NCBI GenBank assembly: GCA_019417325.1
Contig: DXVO01000012.1
Coordinates: 1-34,901, forward strand
From: Parabacteroides sp.
Lineage (GTDB): Bacteria > Bacteroidota > Bacteroidia > Bacteroidales > Tannerellaceae
DNA length: 34,901 bases
Direction of reading: 5' to 3'
This document shows positions 15,405 through 25,700 of this stretch, in pieces. A program made the translations under genes and the position numbers. Numbering within the stretch: the first letter of the stretch is position 1; each line of letters starts with the position of its first letter. The notes under the pieces were generated by a model. The model saw only the letters and a program-made list of their open reading frames with translations. It ran no database searches and was not told the DNA's origin.

Positions 15405-18323
15405 ATGAAAACAAAACTACATTATCAAACACTCATCCGGTTATTTTCCAAAGGATTAGCAACAAGCATATGCATGCTAACTCTGTTATTGGGAGCTTGT
15501 ACAGCAGAGTCGGATAAAACGGACCGTTCATCTTCGGAAAAAGCGGATAGTACAAATAAGCGGGAAGTCCTTCTTTCTTTCAAGAACAAACTCTCCGTGA
15601 AATCTACAAAATCAGAGACGAAGACAGAAACCAAAGCAATCGCTACCGAAACGGAGAATGAAATCGCCACACTCGATGTCTACGTTTTCGGAGCAAAGGA
15701 AGAAGGAAGCACTTATACTTTCCGTGAACGCTTCTCGTACCGGCAAGACGGTTCGTCCATTCCCCGTGGAGCAAAGGAACTAAACCTCACTCCTGGTACG
15801 GACAATACCACTACTACCGCTTTGCTGGAATTACAGAAAGGTCTGTTTGTCCGCCTTTACTGCCTTGCCAACCAAACAGAACTGATTAATCCGGATGACG
15901 GCAACCCGGTAACGGATGCTTATTTTGACCCGTTAACTTATGATATGGCAACAAGCACCCTCAACGAGGGTACTCCCAATGAAGAACAGTTCAGACAGCT
16001 TCATTCACCCTTACTGACAGAAGCCTCTGAGGCGTTAGGCCTGCCTCTTCCCATGACCGGTGCACAAACGACTCCTATCGACTTGACAGACCCCGGCTCT
16101 TCCACCCGTATACAAGTAGGTTTTAAACTGACTCGTACGATGGCCCGTTTTGATATAAGCAACATCGAAACCGAATCGCGCTTTCATTTGGAATCCATTT
16201 CTATGGGGAACGGACGAAAAGGAACGACCTTTTTCCCTGTTAAGGCATATGGCGATGCGGTAGCCAAAGACGGTGAGTTAATAACCTACCCTTCACACGC
16301 TTTTAAAGGGGACAAAGCGAATGAGGGGCTACAAGTGTCAGCCTTTTACTGTTACCCAAATCTGCCGGAAGATAAAGGATTCCTGATTTTGAAAGGGACT
16401 TACCTGATAAATAAAACGGAAACAAAAGACGTGACCTATCAAATTCCTTTCAAACAAACCAATGCAGACGGGGGATACACAGAGCTGGCAATCAACTCTA
16501 ACCACCGCTACACCATTGGTATCACCAAAGCTGACGAATACCATCTGGATTTTACGCTGGACGTAGACGACTGGACAGATAATGGAGATATCGACGAATA
16601 CAACCCGGAAGCAAGTTCTGTTCCTTTTGAAGTGTACATCGAAGCGGCCGATGGGGACTATGACCCGGATACACGGATTGTCAATATGGCAATAACCGAC
16701 GGGACAACATTCTCCATCAAAACCGCCTCTAACTCTGGGACGGATTATTCGCTCACGTATGAAAAGAAAGTGACTACGGCTCCATGGCTAACCGTAACCT
16801 CAACACCTACCCGTACAGCATCACAAGAATCTACCTACATGGTATCCCGCAATGCAGAATATAAAGGGAATGATTTCCCTGTTGCATACCTTCGCTTTAT
16901 CGACAAGGCAACAGGAGACGAAAACCTGTTGATTATCCGCCCGGTAGCAATCCCGGTAGCTAAAATGATATCCGCTTCTCCCTTCTGTAAATTTGAAAAA
17001 AGTACTGGGACAATCACTCTATATAAAGATGAAACATCGGGTAAAACATCTGTTACACTAAACATCATTTCTACCGGAGGATGCACTTTAGTTAACGCTG
17101 ATGGAAGCAATATTCCCGCCTGGTTGGAAAGAGATAAAGATGGTTTGAGCGAGGCTTCCGGTAACATCAAATTTACGTTGAATGCGGATGAAATGTCTTT
17201 CCCAGCCACAAAGCAACTGACTGATGGATATACCTTCGATATTATCAATACAAAGAATAATGACAAAAAACTGCCGATTACCGTAAAAGTAGAAACAGCC
17301 ATGAGTTTGCACCAATCTGCCGCAACAGTTTCAAATGGGGGAAACTACGATACAACAAACAACCGTATGCGCCTTTATAACAATACCTCCGACCAGGTTA
17401 CACTATCGGTTTTCGCTCTCAATGGTTGTGATATAGAAGGTGTTCCCGCTTGGTTAACTTTGGATAAAACAACAACTTCTAACAATACGGAAACATTTAC
17501 TTTCTATGTGAAAGACAATGCGGCAACAGGAGAAAGTGCAGTCCTCACGATAAAGGACAAATTCGATCATACGGTCTCAAAAACATTCACTGTCTACTCG
17601 ATTAATAAAAATATTGTTCTATCCAATTTTGTAGCCTCCCAATCTTCGTACACAACAGTGGATAATATCAATAATGCCAAGCCATATGTTACCTTCTTCC
17701 CCATATCCAATGCCTATTTTAGAATTACGGTAAAATCTCCCAAATCTATTCAGGGAAAAATAGCTGTGGCAAGCTGGATGCAACAACCAAGTATCACAGA
17801 AAATATAGACCCAAATACAGGCGTAGCTACTTCTACCCTCCAATTCTATAGAAAGAATGCTGATTCCTATTTTTCCACACCGACTTCGGCTACTCTGAAT
17901 ACAATAACGAATGATTATACTCCCGGAGGAAACAAACAATTTTATGTACAACAGACAACGCCTATATATCCGGGTAGTACAACCACACCACAAGCCGTAA
18001 TAGGAAAAAGTAAAAATTACTGGGTAGCCCCGGAGGTTGCAAAAGGAATTTGTCTATTTTCCGAAAAGGGTGAATGTCCGTCCGGATGGAAAATTCCTTC
18101 ATTAGCAGAAATGAAAGATATAGCACGTTCTTCCCAAACAGGTATAGGAATCCCTTATGTAGATAATCAAGCAAAGACAAATGTTCAACTAATAACAAAT
18201 AGAGGTTATATATGGACTTCAGATCCATATTACTATATAGCCACGGATGGTGATAATACATACAGATTAAGAGAAATTGGAGAATCCGATAAAAACAACG
18301 TACGCTGTATCCAGAACAAATAA
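15405..18323 (+). CDS. Fimbrillin-like surface lipoprotein with C-terminal FISUMP-type domain
   Basis: This is a 972-residue putative adhesin or fimbrial tip protein. The signal peptide ends in lipobox LLGAC with Cys32, followed by an acidic, Ser/Thr/Lys-rich linker (33-80). Residues about 80-400 resemble the FimB/Mfa2-type fimbrillin fold (ATLDVYVFG, TRTMARFDISNI, NSNHRYTIGITKADEYHLDF). Next come beta-sandwich repeats; two of them share a GGC/NGC...PAWL signature (near 560-575 and 680-690) and resemble BACON/Ig-like modules. The C-terminus (about 880-972) holds CPSGWKIPSLAEM and NVRCIQNK, like the Fibrobacter succinogenes major domain, a C-type-lectin-like ending found on tip pilins. No other fimbrial genes lie nearby. 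Its upstream invertible promoter makes it a phase-variable surface antigen by inference. Confidence 0.82.
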   Translation: MKTKLHYQTLIRLFSKGLATSICMLTLLLGACTAESDKTDRSSSEKADSTNKREVLLSFKNKLSVKSTKSETKTETKAIATETENEIATLDVYVFGAKEEGSTYTFRERFSYRQDGSSIPRGAKELNLTPGTDNTTTTALLELQKGLFVRLYCLANQTELINPDDGNPVTDAYFDPLTYDMATSTLNEGTPNEEQFRQLHSPLLTEASEALGLPLPMTGAQTTPIDLTDPGSSTRIQVGFKLTRTMARFDISNIETESRFHLESISMGNGRKGTTFFPVKAYGDAVAKDGELITYPSHAFKGDKANEGLQVSAFYCYPNLPEDKGFLILKGTYLINKTETKDVTYQIPFKQTNADGGYTELAINSNHRYTIGITKADEYHLDFTLDVDDWTDNGDIDEYNPEASSVPFEVYIEAADGDYDPDTRIVNMAITDGTTFSIKTASNSGTDYSLTYEKKVTTAPWLTVTSTPTRTASQESTYMVSRNAEYKGNDFPVAYLRFIDKATGDENLLIIRPVAIPVAKMISASPFCKFEKSTGTITLYKDETSGKTSVTLNIISTGGCTLVNADGSNIPAWLERDKDGLSEASGNIKFTLNADEMSFPATKQLTDGYTFDIINTKNNDKKLPITVKVETAMSLHQSAATVSNGGNYDTTNNRMRLYNNTSDQVTLSVFALNGCDIEGVPAWLTLDKTTTSNNTETFTFYVKDNAATGESAVLTIKDKFDHTVSKTFTVYSINKNIVLSNFVASQSSYTTVDNINNAKPYVTFFPISNAYFRITVKSPKSIQGKIAVASWMQQPSITENIDPNTGVATSTLQFYRKNADSYFSTPTSATLNTITNDYTPGGNKQFYVQQTTPIYPGSTTTPQAVIGKSKNYWVAPEVAKGICLFSEKGECPSGWKIPSLAEMKDIARSSQTGIGIPYVDNQAKTNVQLITNRGYIWTSDPYYYIATDGDNTYRLREIGESDKNNVRCIQNK

Positions 18324-18356
18324 AACCGATTAAGAAAAGGATATACTTCTAAAGAC

Positions 18357-18404
18357 AATTGCCGGATACAGAATCATACAATCTGCATCCGGCAATTATT
18401 TTTG
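18357..18404. terminator. Bidirectional terminator between adhesin and Tricorn genes
   Basis: An 11-bp perfect stem, AATTGCCGGAT (18357-18367) with ATCCGGCAATT (18387-18397), is followed by ATTTTTG. It serves the adhesin gene on the plus strand and possibly the protease gene converging from the right. Confidence 0.8.
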
Positions 18405-18417
18405 AGCACCAAACTAT

Positions 18418-21400
18418 TTATTTACTAAAATCTCTCGGAGCGGGAACCTTTGGCAACGGTTTACGATTCTGAAGTTCTTTCATTACCTCTTCTATCGCTT
18501 TGTTTAGCTGCTGATCTTCCCCATTCCATTCTTTTATCGGATCGTTATCAATCAGAATATCCGGGTCTACACCATGATTTTCGATAATCCATTGTCCGGT
18601 TTTCGGGTCATAGCTTGTAAAGAACGGAACACGGATATCCGTACCATCCATATAAGGCAGTGAGCCACTGATACCGACAATGCCACCCCAAGTACGGGTT
18701 CCTATCAACTTTCCTAAGCCAAGCGCACGGAATCCCCACGGGAACAGGTCGCCATCCGATGCCGAATATTTATTAATCAGACAAACTTTCGGTCCTACCT
18801 GTACCGCATCAGGTACTGTTCCGATACGGGCTGAAGTACGGCTCATCGTCAAGCGATAAGGTTCACGGGACAGACGTTCAAGTATCATTGGGGAAACATT
18901 GCCTCCACCGTTCGCCCGGTCATCGATAATCAGACCTTCCTTGTCCAACTGCGGATAGAAATAACGGGCAAACTCATTTAGACCTTCCGGTCCCATATCC
19001 GGAATATAAATATATCCGATTCTGCCATTGGAAGCCTTATCCACTTTCTTAATATTATCCTGTACCCAATTATAATGATACAAAGCATATTCTTCTGCAA
19101 GCGGGCTTATTACCACTTTGTGCGCACCTGCCAACTGAGGCTTACTATTCAATGAAATCTCTGTCGGGACATTTGCTTTTCCGACTAACAGCGAATACAT
19201 ATCTTTTACCGTATTTGTCGGAACGCCATCGATAGCTACAATGAAATCACCCGCCTTTGCTTCTATACCGGGTTCGGTAAGCGGAGAACGAAGTTCTTTA
19301 CTCCAGGAAGCACCCGGAAGTATTTTTTCCAGACGGAAGAAACCACTCTTGTCGCGAGAAATTTCTGCTCCTAACAGACCAGTCTCCACACGTTCGGGAC
19401 GCTCGGTTTCGCCGGGGTTAACATAAGCATGTCCACAGTTCAACTCACCAATCATCTCACCGATTACATAGTTCAAATCCAACCGGGTTTTGACAGATGG
19501 CAACAAGGCGGCATATTTTGCCTTAATCGCTTTCCAATCGACGCCATGCATATTAGAGACATAGAAACCATCGCGGTAAGCACGCCATGCCTCATCAAAT
19601 ATCTGTGCCCATTCCTGCGGATAGTCTACCGTAATCTGCATATTAGACAAGTTGACAGGCTTACTTAAATCCACTTTTCCGGAAGGTATATCCACTACAT
19701 ACAACAGGCTTCCTTTAGAGAACAACGCTTTCTTGCTACCCGGGGTCACAGTCATGAAAGCCCCCGGAGCCACATTTGTTTCCTCCTGTTTTTCCAAATC
19801 GAATACATTCGTTCCTCCACGCCCCCAATAGTATACTTTTTTACCATCGGAATAGAAATTCGTATAATATGAACCGTTCAACGGAAGCTGTATAATCCGG
19901 TCGTTAATTCCATCTATGTCAATCTTCACAGCCGGAACGTCGCCCTCCTTCTTAACATCCTCTTTTTTCTTTGCAGAATCCTTAGCCGGTTCTTCCTTTT
20001 GGCTCATTGCCACCTCTGCGTCCTTTTCCATAAAAGGAGACGGTGTATCTTTCGACAATAAAGCCAGATAAACACCTCCCATATTGTTATATACATGGTT
20101 CCATTCCAATGAACCATAGGTCGGATTAAAATCGCGGAAAGAAGCGAATATCAGATATTTTCCGTCTGTACTGAATACAGGGGAAGATGACTCATACCAT
20201 TTATCGGTAATTGCATATTCTTTTTTATCATTCAAATTGTATACATATACAATACTAAATGTATTATCTCCCGTACGGGTATAAGTCAACCAGTTGTTGT
20301 CCGGCGAGAAGGCTACGTCGCGAGGCTCTCCCATAGGGTCTTGCAAAACAGTAGTGACGTGTTTTGAAGCGACATCCAGCAGATTCAAGCGGTTCTTACG
20401 GTCGGTGTAGGCAATTTTCTTTGAATCGGGACTCCATTTCAGATTACGGATATAGGTATCATTATTTTTTGTAAGCTGTATCGGTTCGCCTCCGGTTGCA
20501 TCCTGCAGATAAAGTTCGGTTTCACCTGTTCCGTCGGAGATATAAGCAATATACTTTCCATCCGGCGACCATTTTGCAGCCCGGTCGTGCGCCCCGGGAG
20601 AACGGGTAATGTTCTTCGTTACGCCTTTTTCCGTTGGAAGGTTGAATACTTCACCCCGTGCTGTTACAACGATACGCTCTCCATCCGGAGAAATACTTGC
20701 GGCAGTAAGGTATCCGCTTCCGTTTTTGATGGCGCTACGTGCATAGATGTTATCAGAAGTCAGTGTAATATTCACTTTCTCCGGCTTCTTGCTTTTTGCA
20801 TCCATCTTGTAGATATAACCACCGTTCTCGAAAACGATCGTGTTACCGTTTGCGCTCGGGAATTTGACATCGAACTCTTTAAAATCGGTTACTTTGGATG
20901 TCTGTTTTGTCTTTGTGTTATAAACGAAAATATTCATCACCCGGTCCCTGTCGGATATAAAGAAGATTTCATCACCTATCCACATCGGGACAATATCCTG
21001 TGCAGGATTGTCGGTAATATTTTCCACGGTTTTCTTTTCAGGGTTGTAAATCCATACATCATCCGCCATACCGCCTTTATAGTATTTCCAGGTACGAAAT
21101 TCCCGCATCACACGGTTGTATGCCAACTGTTTACCATCAGGTGAATAACTACAGAAACCTCCTTCGGGAAGAGGTATAACTTCCGAAAGACCGCCTTCTT
21201 TGTTTACTGTATACAATTTACCGGAAAAACCACTGCTGATACGATTACGATATACAATGTTGGTACCATCGGGACTCCAAGTCATTACGATATTATTCGG
21301 TCCCATACGGTCGCCTAAATCATCCCGCTGATTGGTTGCGGTATAAGTGATCCGCAAAGGCTCTCCACCTTCGGAAGGAATCGTATACACTTCGGTATTC

Positions 21401-21657
21401 CCATCATACTGCCCGGTAAATGCAATCGTTTTGCCATCAGGAGAGAACCGGGGAAACATCTCATAGCCCACATGGGAAGTGAGCCGTTGTGCCTCTCCAC
21501 CAGAAGCAGGTACTTTATACAAATCTCCAGCATACGAAAATACGATATCCGTACCATTTGTTGCTGGAAAACGCAGCAAGCGTGCCTCATCGGCTGCCAT
21601 CAATAAAGCCGGGACACTTGCTAATGCTAATAAGGAAAGAATAAGTTTTTTGCCCAT
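18418..21657 (-). CDS. Tricorn-type S41 serine protease, first copy
   Basis: This is a large secreted (periplasmic) peptidase of the Tricorn/TSP family, expected to trim peptides. Numbering from Met at 21657 gives 1079 residues; an upstream ATG at 21669 adds MALI, but the -7 box at 21682-21689 and the clean signal peptide (GKKLILSLLALASVPALLMA) favour the shorter form. The N-terminal half has two beta-propellers with TolB/WD-like SPDGK repeats (FPRFSPDGKTIAFTG, AKWSPDGKYIAYIS). A charged linker (about 555-575, KEEPAKDSAKKKEDVKKEG) leads to the C1, PDZ and C2 domains. Catalytic residues by alignment with archaeal Tricorn are His743 (CGHAYV), Ser967 in SASDGD and Glu1026 in IIENHG. The residue before His is Gly, where archaeal Tricorn has Ser745. 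Confidence 0.92.
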   Translation of the reverse strand: MGKKLILSLLALASVPALLMAADEARLLRFPATNGTDIVFSYAGDLYKVPASGGEAQRLTSHVGYEMFPRFSPDGKTIAFTGQYDGNTEVYTIPSEGGEPLRITYTATNQRDDLGDRMGPNNIVMTWSPDGTNIVYRNRISSGFSGKLYTVNKEGGLSEVIPLPEGGFCSYSPDGKQLAYNRVMREFRTWKYYKGGMADDVWIYNPEKKTVENITDNPAQDIVPMWIGDEIFFISDRDRVMNIFVYNTKTKQTSKVTDFKEFDVKFPSANGNTIVFENGGYIYKMDAKSKKPEKVNITLTSDNIYARSAIKNGSGYLTAASISPDGERIVVTARGEVFNLPTEKGVTKNITRSPGAHDRAAKWSPDGKYIAYISDGTGETELYLQDATGGEPIQLTKNNDTYIRNLKWSPDSKKIAYTDRKNRLNLLDVASKHVTTVLQDPMGEPRDVAFSPDNNWLTYTRTGDNTFSIVYVYNLNDKKEYAITDKWYESSSPVFSTDGKYLIFASFRDFNPTYGSLEWNHVYNNMGGVYLALLSKDTPSPFMEKDAEVAMSQKEEPAKDSAKKKEDVKKEGDVPAVKIDIDGINDRIIQLPLNGSYYTNFYSDGKKVYYWGRGGTNVFDLEKQEETNVAPGAFMTVTPGSKKALFSKGSLLYVVDIPSGKVDLSKPVNLSNMQITVDYPQEWAQIFDEAWRAYRDGFYVSNMHGVDWKAIKAKYAALLPSVKTRLDLNYVIGEMIGELNCGHAYVNPGETERPERVETGLLGAEISRDKSGFFRLEKILPGASWSKELRSPLTEPGIEAKAGDFIVAIDGVPTNTVKDMYSLLVGKANVPTEISLNSKPQLAGAHKVVISPLAEEYALYHYNWVQDNIKKVDKASNGRIGYIYIPDMGPEGLNEFARYFYPQLDKEGLIIDDRANGGGNVSPMILERLSREPYRLTMSRTSARIGTVPDAVQVGPKVCLINKYSASDGDLFPWGFRALGLGKLIGTRTWGGIVGISGSLPYMDGTDIRVPFFTSYDPKTGQWIIENHGVDPDILIDNDPIKEWNGEDQQLNKAIEEVMKELQNRKPLPKVPAPRDFSK

Positions 21658-21681
21658 GATTAATGCCATTTAGTCTACAGG

Positions 21682-21689
21682 CAAAGATA
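21682..21689 (-). promoter_or_regulatory. -7 box of the first Tricorn gene
   Basis: On the minus strand this reads TATCTTTG. Transcription from here would start near 21675, leaving about 19 bases before the ATG at 21657 but only about 6 before the ATG at 21669. Confidence 0.5.
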
Positions 21690-21698
21690 AAAAAAGTA

Positions 21699-22112
21699 TT
21701 AACTCAACAGAGCCTTATTAATATATTCCTTTGTTTCCCACCAAAAAAGCTGGATATTATCAAATACGGTCAACCATCGGGGCCGTATTAACCCGGTCCT
21801 GGCATAGTACTCCGGATCACCTATACGGATATAGCGAATCTTATTAGTTGTATCAGATAAAAGGCATAAAGTCCCATTTTTCAACAATATTACCAGCATT
21901 CCCCTCTTTATCCAAAAGTCTATTACTTCTGAAAAAGGAATCATATCGCGGTCAGAAAAAGACAAGGCAGTCCCGGTAAACCCTATTTGATATAATACTA
22001 CATAGGGACGTATTTGCCAGCAAAGTTCTGTTATATTGGCAGGTTTAAGTTCCTTTTTCAAAAAAAGAATATACTCTCTTTGAAAATTTGCAATAGATAA
22101 AGGTTGTTCCAT
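21699..22112 (-). CDS. Hypothetical protein, 137 residues
   Basis: I do not recognise this family. The protein has no signal peptide or membrane segment and is rich in aromatic and hydrophobic residues (ELCWQIRPYVVLYQIGF, RPRWLTVFDNIQLFWWETKEY). Part of it looks like a small beta-rich domain (RGMLVILLKNGTLCLLSD followed by KIRYIRIGDPEYYA). Its ATG at 22112 is followed by an ordinary coding pattern. It is on the same strand as the first Tricorn gene and ends 30 bases before that gene's upstream ATG, but a promoter box lies between, so the two may be only partly co-transcribed. Confidence 0.65.
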   Translation of the reverse strand: MEQPLSIANFQREYILFLKKELKPANITELCWQIRPYVVLYQIGFTGTALSFSDRDMIPFSEVIDFWIKRGMLVILLKNGTLCLLSDTTNKIRYIRIGDPEYYARTGLIRPRWLTVFDNIQLFWWETKEYINKALLS

Positions 22113-22176
22113 ATCTCATATTTTCAATAATATAATTATTATCTCAACAAATTCCGGGCGGTATAAGTTATAAAAG

Positions 22177-22257
22177 AAGCGTGGGAACTGCTGATACACT
22201 TTAACAGAGGTTCTCGAATACCTGCAATCGGTGTATAAACAGCAGTCTCACGCTTTT
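22177..22257. ncRNA. Long terminator-like hairpin, possible small RNA
   Basis: The outer stem AAGCGTG pairs with CACGCTT, then ACTGCTG-ATACAC side by side with GTGTATAAACAGCAGT, giving roughly 20 pairs with small bulges. The plus strand ends it with a T6 run. It does not follow any gene on the plus strand. On the minus strand it would lie in the leader of the 22112 gene, downstream of the -7 box at 22445. It may be an attenuator, the 3' end of a small RNA, or a stray terminator. Confidence 0.35.
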
Positions 22258-22444
22258 TTATCTTGATTGCACAAATGCAAGAAATTCACTTCCGCACAAC
22301 AAGAAAACATGAGCATACTTCTCATTCATTATCCACCAATTGCTTGAAACTTTCGAGATTTCTGTTAAAAAGGATAATTTATTCAGCAGCTTTTAAACTA
22401 TTAAATTTCACACAAACAATAACGCTTTATCACTTATGCACAGG

Positions 22445-22452
22445 CAAATATA
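22445..22452 (-). promoter_or_regulatory. Possible -7 box on the minus strand
   Basis: On the minus strand this reads TATATTTG, a full consensus match. A transcript from here would begin near 22438 and pass through the hairpin at 22177-22257 before reaching the gene at 22112. No -33 element is visible. Confidence 0.3.
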
Positions 22453-22737
22453 AAAAGATATTTTCACATCTATTTAAATGTCCCTTCTTTTTCATAAGAA
22501 AAAAAATAAACCCGTGCATTCAAAACCAACTTATTCCACATAATAATCATTTATTTTTCCTCCGATTTATATTCATTATATAGAACTATTAAACCGTTCG
22601 AATACTACGATACAACTACACTTCAGTGAAAAATCCGAACTTTTTCTCATGAAATTGCATATTTCTACTATTAAATCTTACCTTTAGACTTTCCTACACA
22701 CAAAATAACGTATATTTACATCCAAAAAACACACGAG

Positions 22738-25700
22738 ATGAAGTTCTTATTTATTTTAACCTCTGCATTGTTTGTTACTACAAACGTTTTTGCCGAAGAT
22801 AATCCTTTATGGATGCGCTATCCGGCAATATCGCCAAACGGAGAAACAATTGCCTTTACTTATAAAGGCGATATTTACACCGTTCCGACTAATGGTGGCA
22901 AAGCTACCCAGTTGACAACCCATCCGGCTCACGACACACAGCCTGTCTGGTCTCCCGATGGAAGCAAAATAGCTTTCGCATCCGACCGTACCGGGAATTT
23001 TGATATTTATGTGATGGATAAGGACGGAGGCGTTCCCAAGCAACTGACAACTCATTCCGCAAACGAATATCCGGAGACATTTACAGATAATAATCATATT
23101 CTTTATACGGCTTCTATCCAACAGGATGTTAAAGACAGCCAGTTCCCTTCCGGAACCTTTGCACAAATTTACCAGATAAGCCTGGATGGCGGGCGCCCGA
23201 TACTGTATTCCTCTTATGCAATGCAAAGCCTGGCTTTAAACAAGCAGGGGGATAAATTATTATACCAGGATATCAAAGGATATGAAGACCCCTGGCGTAA
23301 ACATCATCAATCCTCTATCACACGTGACATATGGCTATGCTCACTCGGGAACGAACGTTCATTCAAGAAAATTACAACTTTCCGGGGTGAAGACCGGAAT
23401 CCGGTATGGGCTCCCGATGGTAACTCTTTCTACTATTTGAGTGAAGAAAAAGGTAGTTTCAATGTTTTCAAAAATGACCTGACCGGAAAAAACATCCGTC
23501 AGATAACACAGCATACTACACATCCAGTCCGCTTCCTTTCTTCCGACAATAACGGAAAACTTTGCTATGGATATAATGGGGAAATTTATACATTGAAAGA
23601 AGGTGGTCAACCGGCAAAAGTTAATATCCACATCATCGCCGATAAAGTGGAAAACGACTTAATCAGCCAGCTAAAAACCAGCGGCGCTACCGATATAGCA
23701 GTTTCGCCAAGTGGAAAAGAAGTCGCTTTCATCGTCCGGGGAGATGTTTATGTAACCTCTACCGATTTCGAAACGACCCGTCAGATTACAAATACTCCGC
23801 AGCAAGAACGAGACCTGGATTTCAGCCCCGACGGCAAATCACTGGTTTATTCAGCCGAAAGAGGCGACACATGGGGGATTTACCAATCCAGCCTTGTACG
23901 CAAGGATGACAAATACTTTACTTACGCACAGGAAATAAAAGAAGAGCCTCTGGTTGTAAGCGGTCAAACGTCTTTTCAACCGTTGTATTCTCCGGATGGG
24001 AAAGAGGTTGCATTCCTGGAAAACCGGACAACACTACGGGTAATCAACCTAAAGAGTAAAGATGTCCGTACAGTTCTGGATGGCAAATACAACTATTCAT
24101 ATTCCGATGGAGACCAGTCTTACCAATGGTCTCCCGACAGTAAATGGATTCTGGCAACTTATATCGCCATAGGAGGTTGGAATAATTCCGATATTGCATT
24201 GATCAAAGCAGACGGCAGTGGCGATGTGACGAACCTGACAGAGAGCGGCTACTCTGATGGCAATGCTAAATGGGTATTGGATGGAAAAGCGATGATCTGG
24301 TCGTCCGACCGTGCCGGATACCGTAGCCATGGTAGCTGGGGTGCGGAAAGAGACATGTATATCATGTTCTTTGACGGAGAAGCCTATGACAAATTCCGCC
24401 TTTCCAAAGAAGAGCAAGCCTTGATTGAAGATGAAGAAAAGAATAAAGATACGGATAAAAAAGACGAAAACTCTAAAGATAAAAAAGACAAGAAGAAAGA
24501 TGACAAAAAGACAGAAGATAAAGAGGATAAGCCTGTCGAACCTCTGAAATTCGATCTGGCAAACCGCAAAAACAGAATCATGCGTCTTACAGTCAACTCC
24601 TCTTTCTTGGGAGATGCAGTCCTGACATCGAAAGGCGACAAACTTTATTACTGTGCTGCTTTTGAAAGCGGTTATGATTTATGGGAACAGAATTTCAAGG
24701 AAAAATCTACCAAAATATTGATAAAAGGAGTTGGTGGAGGAAATATGTTCACTGATAAAAAGGGAGAAAACCTTTTCCTTATCTCCAGAGGGCAATTAAA
24801 GAAAATCGACGTAAAAGACAGCAAAGACAAGCCTATCGGCTTCAAAGCCGAATTCTCTTATCGCCCGGCAAAAGAACGTGAATATATATTCAATCATACA
24901 TGGCGCCAGGTATTAGATAAGTTCTATGATCCGACTTTACACGGCATAGACTGGGCTGGTTACAAAACAGCATATGCCCGTTTCCTTCCGCACATCAACA
25001 ACAACTATGATTTCCAGGAAATGCTTTCTGAAATGCTGGGAGAACTAAACGGTTCACATACAGGAGCCCGCTACCGTCCAGCCTCCACGGCTCCGGCAAC
25101 TGCTTGTTTAGGAGCTTTCTATGACAATAACTATTCCGGTGATGGTCTGAAAATTGCAGAAATCATAGAACAAGGTCCTCTTACGCAAGCCGATAGTAAG
25201 ATTAAAGCAGGCTGCATCATCGAAAAAATAGATGGTACACCGATCAAGGCCGGAGAAGATTATTATCCATTGCTAAGCGGAAAAGCTGATAAGAAAATCC
25301 TATTATCCATATATGACCCTACCACAAAACAACGTTTCGACGAACAAGTGAAACCAATCACTTACGGTACGCAATCCAACCTGCTTTATAAACGCTGGAT
25401 TGAACAAAAACGCTTGATGGTAGAGAAACTATCCGGAGGAAAAATCGGTTATGTACATGTAAGAGGAATGAACAGTGAAAGTTTCCGTGATGTTTATTCC
25501 GAATTATTAGGACGTTGCCGTAATAAAGAAGCTGTTATCGTGGATACACGCCACAACGGTGGAGGATGGTTGCATGATGACCTGGCTACTTTACTGAGCG
25601 GAAAAGAATACGAACGTTTCATGCCGAGAGGACAGTATATCGGAAGCGACCCATTCAATAAATGGCTTAAACCTTCATGTGTATTGGTTTGCGAAGATAA

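Larger units (their letters stand above)
22113..22737. other. 625-bp divergent intergenic region
   Basis: This lies between the small unknown gene (minus) and the second Tricorn gene (plus). It holds the hairpin at 22177-22255, a minus-strand -7 box at 22445-22452 and a weak plus-strand -7 box (TATATTTA, 22711-22718) before the protease. It is very A/T rich to the right of 22300. A 106-codon frame at 22263-22583 has low-complexity AT-driven content and is not convincing as a gene. Confidence 0.5.

Noticed and set aside
22263..22583. 106-codon plus-strand frame in the divergent gap
   Set aside because: Composition is dominated by runs of A and T, there is no signal peptide or family resemblance, and a minus-strand promoter box lies inside it.
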